Part shown: one piece after another, positions 25,482 to 34,371 of the stretch | How positions within the stretch are numbered: position 1 is the first letter of the stretch | Layout of the letters: every line of letters begins with the position of its first letter | Origin: Actinoplanes sichuanensis | GTDB lineage: Bacteria > Actinomycetota > Actinomycetes > Mycobacteriales > Micromonosporaceae | DNA: 64,000 nt | Reading direction: 5' to 3' | Assembly: GCF_033097365.1 (NCBI RefSeq) | Contig: NZ_AP028461.1 | Location: 9,114,001-9,178,000, forward strand | Program-made: the position numbers and the translations under genes | Notes under the pieces: model-generated | Told to the model about the DNA's origin: nothing | What the model saw: only the letters and a program-made list of their open reading frames with translations | Databases searched by the model: none

Positions 25482-28061
25482 TTATTGCCAGGTGACCGCG
25501 TTGAACTCCGCCGCGACCGTCTGCGTCGCGCTCGTGAACCGGATGGCCCGGTTCAGGGTTCCGGTGGCGGCCGTGTCCGGGACCGCGTACTTGCCGTTGG
25601 TCTTGGACTGCAGAACGCCCACGTAGGTACCCTCGCTGTTCCTGGCGGAGCGGGTGTGCAGGATGAAACGTCCGGCATTGGCCGCGCTGGCCTGATCGGC
25701 GGCCAGCCCCGCGCTCGGATTGGTCACCTCGCGGGCCCAGGCATTCGCCTGGATGCTCTTCATGGTGATGTCCAGCGTGGTGTTCGACAGAATCGCGTGG
25801 GCGCAGAACTGCCAGGACTGTTCGGCGGGGATGGGGGTGAAGTTCGCCACGTCCGCTCGCACCAGGTTCTTGATCGAGTTCGCCGTGTGCGCCCGCATCC
25901 CCTTTGGCGCCGTCGTCCCATTTTCGAAGGCGAAGTAGGCCTTGGTCGACGTGCACTGCGGCACGAAGGTGACGGCGGTGCCGGCGAAGCTAGCGTGCGG
26001 CTTGCCCGTCGAGGCCCAGATCTGCTGCGGCTGCGTCGCCCCCTCCGAGACCGGCTCCAGGATCCACCGCTGGTCCGTGGTGACGGCATAATCCGCGATG
26101 GTCAAAATCGCGCCGTTGGCGGTGCCGGCATCACGAACTCCCAGGTAACTGCCACCGGACAGGGTCCTCAGGTAGCCACCGCCGGACGAGTTGAACATGA
26201 CGGTCCAGCCGGACCACTCGCAGCCGTTCTGGGCCACGAAGTATTCCTGCAGGTCCGGGGCGCCGTACGCGAGACACAGCTGGGAGGCACGGTTCTGCAG
26301 CCTGAATCGGGCGCCGGAGACCGCAGTCACATCCCAGATCTGCTCGGTGCCGCTCCCGCAGTCCCGCAACTCCATCCTCGCGCCCAACTTGAGAGCGCCC
26401 TCACCCGGCTTGTCCAGCGCACCCGCCGGCCGGACACAGCGACCCGATCGGGCACCCTTGATCCGGAACGACCCCGTCGGCGCCGCACTCGCGGCGGCCT
26501 GGCGGGACGGGTCGATCAGCCGCCACTGCTGGGAGGCCAGGTGCCCGTTGGGGTTCTGCACCATGGCCAGCGCGCCGGCCACCGAACCCGGCACCGCGGT
26601 GATCACCTTGTTGCTGGTGACATTGCGGATCTCCACGTTGCCCTGGCCACCGTCGAGCAGCTCCCAGATGTAGGCGCCCGTGGTCTGGCTGCAGCCGGAA
26701 AGCACGATCGGCGCGCCGTCCTGCTGGATCTTGGCCCGCTCCGGGAGCAGGCACGACCCTCCGTTCCGCAACTTGTACCGGCCTGCGGTGGCGTCCGGCA
26801 CAAGCTCCCAGCGCTGCCCCCGGAGATTGTCGTTGCACGGATCGACCCGGGACGGGTTCTCGGTCGCGGACACCCGGAACTCGGTGAGGTTACCGGCGCA
26901 GCCGTTGAAGCCGGCCGCCTGGAGCATGACGAACTTGCCGGCCGACGGCCGGATGTAGTCGGCCTCGCGGGCGGTGTCGTACCCGCCGAGCAGGAACAGG
27001 CTGCGGTCGAGAGCCACACCCTCGAGGGCCTTCTTGGACGCCGCGACCACCGTGGGCTTGTACCCGTCGGCCTCGGCCGCGTACATGATGTCGCGCACCT
27101 TGACCTCGTTGGCCCGCGCCTCGGCCAGGTCACGTTCGTCCAGGTCGACCTTGTTGGCCAGGTGGACCCCGGTGAAGATGTAGGCGACCCAGGCCTCTTC
27201 GGACGGATTCGCGTACGTGATCGTCGCCTCGGCCTTGACCTTGCGCCCGGTGCTGTCGGTCGCGAACAGGTGGATCAGCTCGCGCATCTCGAGGTCGTCC
27301 AGCTCGTACGGCGTGGCCGACCGCTTCAACGCGGTGGCGATCGCCTTCTCCTTCGCCGAGCGCAGCGCCGCCGCCTGCCGCGCGGCCACCTCCTCGGCGT
27401 TGCCGTTGGCGATCTCGTTCTGCCGGTCGGTCTCGGCCTTGTCGAAGAGAGCGTGCTCCAGGAAGTCGAGGCGCTGCTCATCGGTGGCGTCGGCCACGGT
27501 CAGCGGCTCGGCCGCCGCCTTGACCTCCGGCCAGGTCGCCGCCTTACGCCAGAACGCCAACAGGTAGTTCTGCAACGTCTGGTCCAGCATGGTGGACCGC
27601 TCGGTGTTGTTCGCCGGCACCCAGTTGATCTCCTGAGCCGCACGCAGCCGGATCGTGTCGAGCTGGGCCTTGCGGGCCTTCAGCGCCACGTCGCGGTCGT
27701 TCGCCGCGAAGATGCCGGTCCGGATGAAGTCCGCGGAGGCGGCCTCGGCGTCGGTCGCGTCGCTGAAGGCGGCCAGCGCGGCCGCCTTCACCTGGGAATT
27801 GTGCTTCTCCGAGGCCTTCTCCCAGAGCACCGAGGCGAAGTCACGATCGGAGAGGGTGACCTCCTCGCGCGGCACCCAGGCGAGAACGGCGGCCGCAGCG
27901 TATTTCTCATCGATGTCGGTCGGATCGGCGGCGACTTGCGCGAACACCGGCGGCGCGGCGATCGCCTCGGCCGGGAGGGCGACACCGCCCGTGACGGTCA
28001 CCGCAATCGAGGCGGCGACCAGCATCCACAGACGTGGGAGTCTGTGCACACTTCTCGACAT
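25482..28061 (-). CDS. Large secreted ALF-repeat protein with ricin-like lectin domains
   Basis: An 859-aa exported protein. Residues 1-35 are a signal peptide (VHRLPRLWMLVAASIAVTVT then ALPAEAIA). Residues about 45-350 are helical repeats of about 40-70 aa in which the block AAxxAWVPxx...RDFASxLW, RDVALKARKAQLDTIRLRAA and KATALxx is re-used, as in ALF-repeat proteins. Residues about 365-680 contain three beta-trefoil-like segments with QxW signatures (GQRWELVPD, SQQWRLIDPS, DQRWILEPV) and paired Cys, consistent with ricin-type carbohydrate binding. The last 160 residues, RGxxAHTANSI and onward, are unassigned. ATG 28061 has GGGGGA upstream. No LPxTG signal, so it is released or held by its lectin parts. 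Its ligand is unknown. Confidence 0.78.
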   Translation of the reverse strand: MSRSVHRLPRLWMLVAASIAVTVTGGVALPAEAIAAPPVFAQVAADPTDIDEKYAAAAVLAWVPREEVTLSDRDFASVLWEKASEKHNSQVKAAALAAFSDATDAEAASADFIRTGIFAANDRDVALKARKAQLDTIRLRAAQEINWVPANNTERSTMLDQTLQNYLLAFWRKAATWPEVKAAAEPLTVADATDEQRLDFLEHALFDKAETDRQNEIANGNAEEVAARQAAALRSAKEKAIATALKRSATPYELDDLEMRELIHLFATDSTGRKVKAEATITYANPSEEAWVAYIFTGVHLANKVDLDERDLAEARANEVKVRDIMYAAEADGYKPTVVAASKKALEGVALDRSLFLLGGYDTAREADYIRPSAGKFVMLQAAGFNGCAGNLTEFRVSATENPSRVDPCNDNLRGQRWELVPDATAGRYKLRNGGSCLLPERAKIQQDGAPIVLSGCSQTTGAYIWELLDGGQGNVEIRNVTSNKVITAVPGSVAGALAMVQNPNGHLASQQWRLIDPSRQAAASAAPTGSFRIKGARSGRCVRPAGALDKPGEGALKLGARMELRDCGSGTEQIWDVTAVSGARFRLQNRASQLCLAYGAPDLQEYFVAQNGCEWSGWTVMFNSSGGGYLRTLSGGSYLGVRDAGTANGAILTIADYAVTTDQRWILEPVSEGATQPQQIWASTGKPHASFAGTAVTFVPQCTSTKAYFAFENGTTAPKGMRAHTANSIKNLVRADVANFTPIPAEQSWQFCAHAILSNTTLDITMKSIQANAWAREVTNPSAGLAADQASAANAGRFILHTRSARNSEGTYVGVLQSKTNGKYAVPDTAATGTLNRAIRFTSATQTVAAEFNAVTWQ

Positions 28062-28473
28062 TGAATTCCCCCGTAGTCGAAAAGAATGATCAAAAATCAT
28101 GTGACGGCAGGATGCTATCAGCGATCATCGATCCTTTCCACTTCGTCGGCTGTTGATCCGGTGCGCTATTGGGGGCCGACCGGAATACGACGTGAGCCTG
28201 CCGTTGACGGTGAACCCGCTGTTCAGAGGCCCTTCAGATAGCACGTGCACGGCGCCGCTGATTCCTCGGTGAAAATGCCATCGCGACTGTTCAGCTACGG
28301 AGAACGCGGTTGCCGGTGCATTCCGGTGGTGGTAGGGCCGGCGCTGCAGCTCGCCAAACCAGACGCGGCCGTCGACCGCACGCGGGAGACCGAACCGGAG
28401 CGGAGGGGGCATGTTTCGGCCACGAAGCCCGCAGCCACGCCCGGCCAGGCTCCGGCGGCATGCGCTCAACGCA
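28062..28473. other. Intergenic region, no confident gene
   Basis: About 410 bases upstream of the large secreted protein. Open frames exist on both strands (for example 28245-28484 plus and 28125-28469 minus) but neither has a ribosome binding site or recognisable domain. The low-G+C stretch 28062-28110 next to the start of the secreted gene probably holds its promoter. Confidence 0.45.
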
Positions 28474-28511
28474 AACGACCCTGACCAGCAAACTTGCTGG
28501 TCAGGGTCGTT
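28474..28511 (-). terminator. Intrinsic terminator of tRNA-Thr
   Basis: Arms AACGACCCTGACCAGCAA (28474-28491) and TTGCTGGTCAGGGTCGTT (28494-28511) are perfect complements over 18 bp, starting six bases beyond the tRNA 3' end on the minus strand and ending in TTTG. Confidence 0.88.
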
Positions 28512-28516
28512 ATCTG

Positions 28517-28590
28517 AGCCGCCTGACGGAATCGAACCGTCGACCTACGCATTACGAGTGCGTCGCTCTAGCCGACTGAGCTAAGGCGGC
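28517..28590 (-). tRNA. tRNA-Thr, anticodon CGT
   Basis: On the minus strand the cloverleaf is complete: acceptor GCCGCCT paired with AGGCGGC, D-arm AGCTCAGTCGGCTAGAGC, anticodon stem-loop GCACTCGTAATGC with anticodon CGT, then the T-arm GACGGTTCGATTCCGTC. The 3' CCA is not encoded. It reads ACG threonine codons. TACACT, about ten bases before the 5' end, could be the -10. The terminator follows directly. It is divergent from the metallophosphoesterase gene. Confidence 0.95.
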
Positions 28591-28647
28591 AACGATTGCC
28601 AAGTGTACTGCATAGACGGACACGCCCTCACCGGGGAGGATCGTTCG

Positions 28648-30357
28648 GTGACCATCGTTCCCCGACAGCGTCTCGCCGAGTCCGAAACCAGTGTGCCGAA
28701 TCGGCCACGGAGCCTTGACCCGCAGGAACTCGGGTTCACCCGGAAGGGACCGATCGGCTGGCTCGCGCCGCTACTACTGCTCAGCACCGGGCTGCGGACG
28801 CTGCTGCACATCCTGTTCGGGGCCTACCTCGACAAGCGAGAACTGCAGAACGCGCTCGACGGGGACGTCTTCGACCATTCCGCGACCGCCACCGGCGAAC
28901 TGTGGCTCGATTACGTGGCCGACCTCGGGGACGGGTTCAACGCCACCTACTCGGTCGCCTACCTGCTGGCCCAGGAGGAACTCGAGGTCGACGGCGATCG
29001 GTTGCCCCGCGGGCGGCTGCTCCTGATGGGCGGCGACCAGGTGTATCCGCTGGCCAGCGGGGACGGCTACGAGAACCGGATGAAGGGGCCGTACCGCGCG
29101 GCCCTGCCCGAGGCGCCGGCCGGAGCACCGCGGCCCACCCTGTTCGCCCTGCCCGGCAACCACGACTGGTATGACGGGCTGACCGCGTTCCTGCGGCTCT
29201 TCGCACGGCGCAAGGACGGGCACATCGGCGGCTGGCGGACTGAGCAGCGACGGTCGTACTTCGCGGTCAAACTGCCCGGGAACTGGTGGCTGTTCGCGGT
29301 GGACGAGCAGTTCGGGGCGTACATCGACGATCCGCAGCTGCTCTACTTCGAGCGGGCCGCCGAGCACGTCGGGCCGGAGGACCGGGTCATCCTGATGACG
29401 CCGTCACCGACCTGGGTCAAAGCCCGGCAGGATCCGGACGCGTACGACGCCGTCGACTACTTCATCCGGACCATCCTCGCGCCCACGCAGGCCCAGGTCC
29501 GGGTGCTGGTCTCCGGGGACCTGCACCACTATGCCCGCTACTCCGGCGAGGACCGGGAGCTGATCACCTGTGGTGGGGGTGGGGCGTACACGCTCGGCAC
29601 CCAGAACCTGCCGGATCACCTGATGGTGCCGCCGAAGGAGACGCTGGCCCGCAGCAGGAGTCGCAGCCGGCGCTACGAACGGAAGGCGACCTTCCCCGAC
29701 CCGAAATCGTCGTGGCGGTTGGGCTTCGGTGTCTTTCACCGGGTGCCGCATCGCAACGCCGGGTTCGCCACCATGCTCGGCATCATCCACACCCTCACCA
29801 TGCTGGCCATGGCCGGCGCGGTCAGTCAGGGCGGCAACATCCAGCGGCTGTTCAGCATCCCGCTGGTTCTGATGCTGTTTCTGATCATGGCGGGTACGGT
29901 CCTGTTCGCGAAGCCGGACGGACACGCACGCCACTGGGTCCTCGGCGCGGCGCACGGCCTGAGTCAGATCGGGCTCGCGGTCGGCGGCACCTGGGTGTGG
30001 GAGCAGTTCCCGTTCCGCAACTGGCAGTGGCCGGGGCCGCTGGCCATCGCGGCGGTCGGCTACAGCCCCTTGATCGCCATCGTGTCCACCCAGCTCCTGG
30101 CGGTGTATCTGCTGATCGCGGCACGTTTCGACGTCAACCTCAACGAGTTGTACGCCGGACAGGGCATCGAGCACGCGAAGAGTTTCCTGCGCCTGCACAT
30201 CAGCGCCGACGGCGACCTGACCATCCACCCGCTCGGTGTCCAGCGGATCTGCAAGGACTGGGAGGCCGATCCGGAGGGCGACCCGCACGCCTCGTGGCTA
30301 CGCCCGAGGACACCGCTCACCGTGCACCGGATCGAACCGCCGATCACGATCTCCTAG
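28648..30357 (+). CDS. Membrane-associated metallophosphoesterase
   Basis: A 569-aa protein with a calcineurin-like phosphoesterase domain and a membrane portion. An early hydrophobic stretch (IGWLAPLLLLSTGLRTLLHI) is followed by metal-ligand motifs LLMGGDQVYP, LPGNHDWYDGL and LVSGDLHHYARY. Residues about 370-490 form four or so transmembrane helices, and the C-terminal tail (RLHISADGDLTIHPLGV) returns to a soluble region. GTG 28648 was chosen for GGAGGA upstream. The physiological substrate is unknown. Its stop TAG and the stop of the convergent PSP1 gene share the palindrome CTAG. Confidence 0.87.
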   Translation: MTIVPRQRLAESETSVPNRPRSLDPQELGFTRKGPIGWLAPLLLLSTGLRTLLHILFGAYLDKRELQNALDGDVFDHSATATGELWLDYVADLGDGFNATYSVAYLLAQEELEVDGDRLPRGRLLLMGGDQVYPLASGDGYENRMKGPYRAALPEAPAGAPRPTLFALPGNHDWYDGLTAFLRLFARRKDGHIGGWRTEQRRSYFAVKLPGNWWLFAVDEQFGAYIDDPQLLYFERAAEHVGPEDRVILMTPSPTWVKARQDPDAYDAVDYFIRTILAPTQAQVRVLVSGDLHHYARYSGEDRELITCGGGGAYTLGTQNLPDHLMVPPKETLARSRSRSRRYERKATFPDPKSSWRLGFGVFHRVPHRNAGFATMLGIIHTLTMLAMAGAVSQGGNIQRLFSIPLVLMLFLIMAGTVLFAKPDGHARHWVLGAAHGLSQIGLAVGGTWVWEQFPFRNWQWPGPLAIAAVGYSPLIAIVSTQLLAVYLLIAARFDVNLNELYAGQGIEHAKSFLRLHISADGDLTIHPLGVQRICKDWEADPEGDPHASWLRPRTPLTVHRIEPPITIS

Positions 30358-31199
30358 TCGCCCGCGTTGTAGTGCGCGTCGTGGGCCTGGCGGGGCGCGC
30401 ACACCGACGCCCGGCTGCAGGAACAGCGGGACCCGTCGGCGTCCATCCGGACCACCACCGAGTCCTTCGGAACACTGTGCGCCACGACCCGACCGTCACC
30501 CTCCGGAGTCGTCACGCGTGTGCCGATGGCCGGGGCCGACGCTTGGAACTGCTGGTAGAGCGGGTGCTCGTACTTGAGGCAGCACATCAGGCGGCCGCAC
30601 GCGCCGGAGATGCGCAGCGGGTTGAGCGGCAGGTCCTGATCCTTCGCCATCCGGATGGTGACCGGCTCGAAATCGGTCAGGAACGTCGCACAGCAAAGAT
30701 CCCGCCCGCACGAGCCGATACCGCCCTGGACTCTCGCCGAGTCGCGGGCGGAGAGCTGGCGTAGCTCGACCCGACAGTGCAGGGTCGCGCCCAGGTCGCG
30801 GACCAGTGATCGGAAGTCGACACGGTGCGGCGCGGTGAAGTAGATCGTGGTGCGGGCGCCGCCGTTGCCCGGCGCGTCCAGCACATGATCGACGGCGACG
30901 ACCTTCATCGGCAGGTCGTGCGCCTTGATCAGTTTCTTTGCGGCGACCTTGGCCTCGGCCTTGCGTTTCCGCAGCGTCTCGTCGCGGCGCAGGTCCTGGT
31001 CGTCGGCGATCCCGACGACCTTGGGGAACCCGTCGGTTTCCTCGTCGACCCATTGCGGCGCCCAGACGCACTCCGCCACCTCGGGACCGTCATCGGTCGG
31101 CACCAGCACGCGGTCGCCGACAGCCGGGGTGAAACCGGCGGGATCGAGGTAGTAGAGGCGGCCGTACCGGTTGAAACTGACCGCGCACAGCATGCCCAT
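30354..31199 (-). CDS. PSP1 / RicT (YaaT)-like protein
   Basis: A 281-aa member of the PSP1 family. B. subtilis RicT (YaaT) forms the iron-sulfur RicA-RicF-RicT complex that affects RNA processing and sporulation. The sequence shows the conserved Cys-rich blocks GSCGRDLCCATFL and SGACGRLMCCLKYEH, and an extra C-terminal CSCSRASVC, all consistent with Fe-S ligation. The N-terminus MGMLCAVSFNRYGRLYYLDP is typical for actinobacterial members. ATG 31199 is preceded by TAGGGT at seven bases and no ribosome binding site, suggesting a leaderless mRNA. The 3' end overlaps the convergent phosphoesterase gene by four bases. Confidence 0.9.
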   Translation of the reverse strand: MGMLCAVSFNRYGRLYYLDPAGFTPAVGDRVLVPTDDGPEVAECVWAPQWVDEETDGFPKVVGIADDQDLRRDETLRKRKAEAKVAAKKLIKAHDLPMKVVAVDHVLDAPGNGGARTTIYFTAPHRVDFRSLVRDLGATLHCRVELRQLSARDSARVQGGIGSCGRDLCCATFLTDFEPVTIRMAKDQDLPLNPLRISGACGRLMCCLKYEHPLYQQFQASAPAIGTRVTTPEGDGRVVAHSVPKDSVVVRMDADGSRCSCSRASVCAPRQAHDAHYNAGD

Positions 31200-31206
31200 G
31201 CGATCA

Positions 31207-31212
31207 ACCCTA
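31207..31212 (-). promoter_or_regulatory. -10 hexamer TAGGGT, PSP1 gene
   Basis: On the minus strand TAGGGT ends seven bases before the ATG of the PSP1 gene, compatible with a leaderless or near-leaderless transcript. Confidence 0.38.
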
Positions 31213-31344
31213 CGACGATTGGCAAGCCGTACCAAATGCCGGATTTGAACTACCCGCGAGGGTTGTCGCATAGATGCCGCGCAACCGGACGAATCGACCC
31301 TCGTTGGCCAGTCCCGTAGACGTCTACGCCTCGAAAGGACAGCC

Positions 31345-33297
31345 ATGACTCGCGCTCGCTCGGTGGCCGCCAATGTCGTAGCGCTCGGGTTGGCGGGGGT
31401 GGTGATCGCCCCTTCGCCGGCGTTCGCGGTGGCACCTTTCGGCGCTTTCGTCCCACCGTCGGCCACGCCGATCTTCACGACGGCTCCCGCGGGACCGACT
31501 TCGCGGACCTCCAGGGCGGTCCCCGTGGGGCCGATTTCGCGAACGGCTGCCGCCTTACCGGCGGCCCCGGCAGCACCCCGGACCTGTGAACGGCCACAGC
31601 GCTATGCCGCCCAATCCTCGGCCGAGTTTCTCCGCATAGACCGGCTCCACCTTCCGTCGAGCGACAAACCGACAAACCGCTCATCCGGTACGGGCGGAGC
31701 AGCCCAGCAGCAGGGCGGCAAACCCGACTCGGCACTCGGTGGTGTCGGGCTCGGTGACGCCCGCACCGTGGTGATCGCGGACGGGCCGGTGACCTCGGCC
31801 GGCGCCGCCCGGACCCTCGACGGCAAGGTCGCCGGCTCTAAGGAACGGGGCGACATCGCCATCCAGAAGGCGCCACCGGTCAAACCGAAGGCGGACACCC
31901 GACGTACCGCATCGAAGAAATTCGGCCCGATGCAGGTCGGTGCCGGCAACCTGAGCGCCCGCGCGGTGTGGGCCCACGGCATGGCCTGCGGAAAAGCAGC
32001 GGGTGACACCTCGTCGGCATCGGCCGAGATCAGCCGAGTGACGATCGCCGGAGGCGGCAGCGCATCACTGGTCCGGGTGCCGGAGAAGATCACCAGCCGC
32101 AGCGGTACGGCCCTGCGGCTCCGTGGCGGCGTCCCGCAGTCGGTCGGCTCCTCGACCATCACCGCCGGACGGATCAGCCTGGTCGACAACGAGGTCCGGA
32201 TCCGCGTGCTCCGAGCCCCGGAACTGCGGGCCAGCATGACCGCGACCGGCCAGAGCCGGGTCGAGTACCGGCCCCCGGTCGTCGAAGTCGTCGGCAGGGA
32301 CGGCAAGAAGAACCGCCTCAGCACTGCCGGTGACCACATTGCGATCACCCTGAGTGAGGAGTCGCGGTCGCTAGAGTCGCTTCCGTCGCGTCTCGACCCG
32401 ATCGGGGACCCGCCGCTGCCCCAGGTTTCCGGCCTGCCGGTGCTCGCCCGGACGGAAACCACTCCTTCGCCGGACGTCAAGCCCGGCTCGACGCTGCGAA
32501 TCGCCCTCGGCGAGGTACGCCAGGCGAGCAAGAACAACGCCGTCGCGGCCCGCGCCACGGCGATCCGGGTGACGTTGACGCGCAATGTGGACAACGGTGC
32601 CGCCTCGGCCGCGGACCGACCGTCCGGTGTGGTCGCCGATCTGGGCATCGGAATGCTCGCCGCCGCCGCCGTAGCCCCGAACGGCAGAACGTCCGGCCGT
32701 TCCTCGTCCGCCGGCGACAAGCCGGCCCAGGCGAGTCCCGCGGGCAAGGGCTACAGCAGCAAGTCCGGTCGGGGCGCCACCGCCGGCTGGGGCGATGCGG
32801 CCCGCCCCGGAAACATCTCCGGCCAGACTTTCAAGCCCGGCCAGGGAAACGCATCGGGCCGAGGTTCAACACCCGGCCAGGGAAACGCCACCACGACCGG
32901 CGCGGGAAACACCCCCGGCCAGGCCACCACGACCGGCGCGGGAAACACCCCCGGCCAGGGATTCGCGCGCGGCGACGGAGATGTCTCCGGCCCGGGCATC
33001 GGATCCGGTGATGGAAGCTCGGACGGCCAGAGCCTTTCTCCTGACGCTGGAAGCGGATCCAGCCAGGACGCGGCGCTGGGCGGGGTTGGCGCCTCGGGCA
33101 CTTCCGGGCAAAGCGGCACACCTGGACAGAACGGCACACCTGGACAGAGTCTGGCCGGTCCCGGCGCGGGTCTACGCGGCGCGGCTCTCCCGATCACCGG
33201 TCCCCGAGTGGTGTCCCTACTGATCGCCGGTGTGGCCATGATCGGCGTCGGGGCCGCAGCCGTGTATCTGACCTCCCGTCGCCGGCGGCGCTCATGA
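31345..33297 (+). CDS. Sortase-anchored, Gly/Ser/Pro-rich surface protein (LPITG)
   Basis: A 650-aa exported protein. Residues 1-28 are a signal peptide (ANVVALGLAGVVIAPSPAFA). Residues 30-150 are low complexity; 190-430 is a beta-type region (LSARAVWAHGMACGKAAGD, SRVTIAGGGSASLVRV, RLSTAGDHIAITLSEES) whose family I do not recognise. Residues 455-610 are a disordered Gly/Ser/Pro stalk with repeats such as GAGNTPGQ and GTPGQN. The sorting signal LPITG, a hydrophobic helix (VVSLLIAGVAMIGVGAAAVY) and RRRRRS end the protein. It is probably covalently attached to peptidoglycan. ATG 31345 follows AAAGGA. The beta region resembles choice-of-anchor domains, but I do not claim one. Confidence 0.8.
   Translation: MTRARSVAANVVALGLAGVVIAPSPAFAVAPFGAFVPPSATPIFTTAPAGPTSRTSRAVPVGPISRTAAALPAAPAAPRTCERPQRYAAQSSAEFLRIDRLHLPSSDKPTNRSSGTGGAAQQQGGKPDSALGGVGLGDARTVVIADGPVTSAGAARTLDGKVAGSKERGDIAIQKAPPVKPKADTRRTASKKFGPMQVGAGNLSARAVWAHGMACGKAAGDTSSASAEISRVTIAGGGSASLVRVPEKITSRSGTALRLRGGVPQSVGSSTITAGRISLVDNEVRIRVLRAPELRASMTATGQSRVEYRPPVVEVVGRDGKKNRLSTAGDHIAITLSEESRSLESLPSRLDPIGDPPLPQVSGLPVLARTETTPSPDVKPGSTLRIALGEVRQASKNNAVAARATAIRVTLTRNVDNGAASAADRPSGVVADLGIGMLAAAAVAPNGRTSGRSSSAGDKPAQASPAGKGYSSKSGRGATAGWGDAARPGNISGQTFKPGQGNASGRGSTPGQGNATTTGAGNTPGQATTTGAGNTPGQGFARGDGDVSGPGIGSGDGSSDGQSLSPDAGSGSSQDAALGGVGASGTSGQSGTPGQNGTPGQSLAGPGAGLRGAALPITGPRVVSLLIAGVAMIGVGAAAVYLTSRRRRRS
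32887..32958 (+). repeat. Two exact 36-bp tandem repeats in the stalk
   Basis: Bases 32887-32922 and 32923-32958 are identical and encode ATTTGAGNTPGQ twice. Further short repeats follow near 33114-33147. Such repeats can expand or contract the stalk length between strains. Confidence 0.9.
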
Positions 33298-33373
33298 TCT
33301 CGGCACGGCGACCCCTGAAGGCCACATTGGACCGCATGGGCACATCGAGCTGAGGAGCGGGAAGAAGGAGCCA

Positions 33374-33416
33374 GGCGGCAGAGGTGTGCGCTCGACCCCC
33401 GCGCGCCTCTGCCGCC
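33374..33416. terminator. Hairpin between the LPITG gene and the EspC-like operon
   Basis: Arms GGCGGCAGAGG (33374-33384) and CCTCTGCCGCC (33406-33416) are perfect, with partial GCGC pairing inside. It sits between two convergent transcription units and can serve both. Confidence 0.65.
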
Positions 33417-33481
33417 GCCTGCCTCTCCCCGCAGAGGGCACCGAAACAGCACCGACCGCTGGAATGCCGGACCGTGGTCGG

Positions 33482-34087
33482 TCAGACGGACAAGGGTGTC
33501 TGCAGGTCGGCAGAGCCGGTCAGTAGGTCTTCGGCCTCGTCGTAGGCGTCGGCGGCGGCTCGGAGCAGGCGGGCTCCGATCGCTGCTGCCGCGTCTGCCT
33601 GGTCGGATGGTGGGTGGTCGCCGGCGGTCAGGACGATCGCCTCGGTGGAGAGCATCGCCCCGGCCAGGACCGCGGCCACCCCGGCCCGGGTGCGGAGCAT
33701 CCAACCGGTGAGCGAGTCGGCCAGATCGGCGGTCGCCGACATCCGGTGGCCGAGGCTGTCGGGGCCGCCGTTGAGGTGTTCGGCGGCGGTGCGGCGGGCC
33801 GTCTCGTAGGCTTCGGCGGCCTCACCGGTCCAGCCGCTCGCGAGGGGCAGAGCGTCGGCGAGGTCCGCGTAGACGCGGGCGTCGGCGCGGAGCTCGGGTA
33901 CCGCGTCGAGGATGGCCGTCGGGTGCAGGGCGGCTACCGCACGGGCCGCGTCTCCCGGAAGGAGCCGCACCCGACGTAGCTCCCGCCAGACGTCGTGTCC
34001 GCCCGGCGCGCCGACCTCGGAGAGCACAGTGTCGACCCGTTCGAGCAGGTCACCGGCAACATTGAGAAGTTCATCAAGTCGATCCAT
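33482..34087 (-). CDS. Helical WXG100/PPE-like hypothetical protein
   Basis: A 201-aa all-helical protein without signal peptide: DELLNVAGDLLERVDTVL, then LPLASGWTGEAAEAYETARR with a W-x-G turn flanked by long helices (residues about 82-95), and a second hydrophobic helical half. The W-x-G hairpin is the mark of type VII secretion substrates. The ATG shares its A with the stop of the upstream 94-aa ORF, so it is translationally coupled as the last of a four-gene operon. No ESX ATPase or membrane gene is present in this window. Assignment to the WXG100 superfamily is inference. Confidence 0.6.
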   Translation of the reverse strand: MDRLDELLNVAGDLLERVDTVLSEVGAPGGHDVWRELRRVRLLPGDAARAVAALHPTAILDAVPELRADARVYADLADALPLASGWTGEAAEAYETARRTAAEHLNGGPDSLGHRMSATADLADSLTGWMLRTRAGVAAVLAGAMLSTEAIVLTAGDHPPSDQADAAAAIGARLLRAAADAYDEAEDLLTGSADLQTPLSV

Positions 34088-34371
34088 CAGCAGCCTCGCC
34101 GCATTCCCAGCACGCCGAGCACATCAGCTCGTCGCACAGCGGTGTCGGCTCGGCACCGGCTCACCGCCGGCCGAAGGGCGCGACCGCCGGCCACCAAGGG
34201 CCGAAAGACGCGATGGCCGGGCATGACAGGCCGCACGCCGGGCACGGTGGGCTTGGGGGTGAGACGGCCGGACAACGCGGTTCGCATGGCGCCGGCCTCG
34301 GTCGTCGCCGGCCTTTCGGGGTGGCGGTCGAGGCGGGGCCGCTCGGAGATTCGGGTGCCCGGGTTGGGCAT
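34087..34371 (-). CDS. Coupled 94-aa basic, proline-rich ORF
   Basis: An unrecognised 94-aa protein (MPNPGTRISERPRLDRHPER at its start, ending LGVLGMRRGC), rich in Arg and Pro. There is no domain, signal or membrane helix. The case for it is positional. Its ATG overlaps the stop of the upstream gene (TGATG), and its own TGA overlaps the ATG of the downstream gene (TGATG again). Codon third positions are almost all G or C, like neighbouring genes. It fills what would otherwise be a 283-base hole in the operon. Confidence 0.55.
   Translation of the reverse strand: MPNPGTRISERPRLDRHPERPATTEAGAMRTALSGRLTPKPTVPGVRPVMPGHRVFRPLVAGGRALRPAVSRCRADTAVRRADVLGVLGMRRGC

Noticed and set aside
25476..28064. 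An 862-codon plus-strand frame opposite the ALF/ricin-like protein
   Set aside because: It lacks a ribosome binding site and signal peptide. The minus-strand frame has both and clear QxW repeats.
28125..28484. Short frames between the ALF protein and tRNA-Thr
   Set aside because: No start signal, no domain and contradictory frames on both strands.
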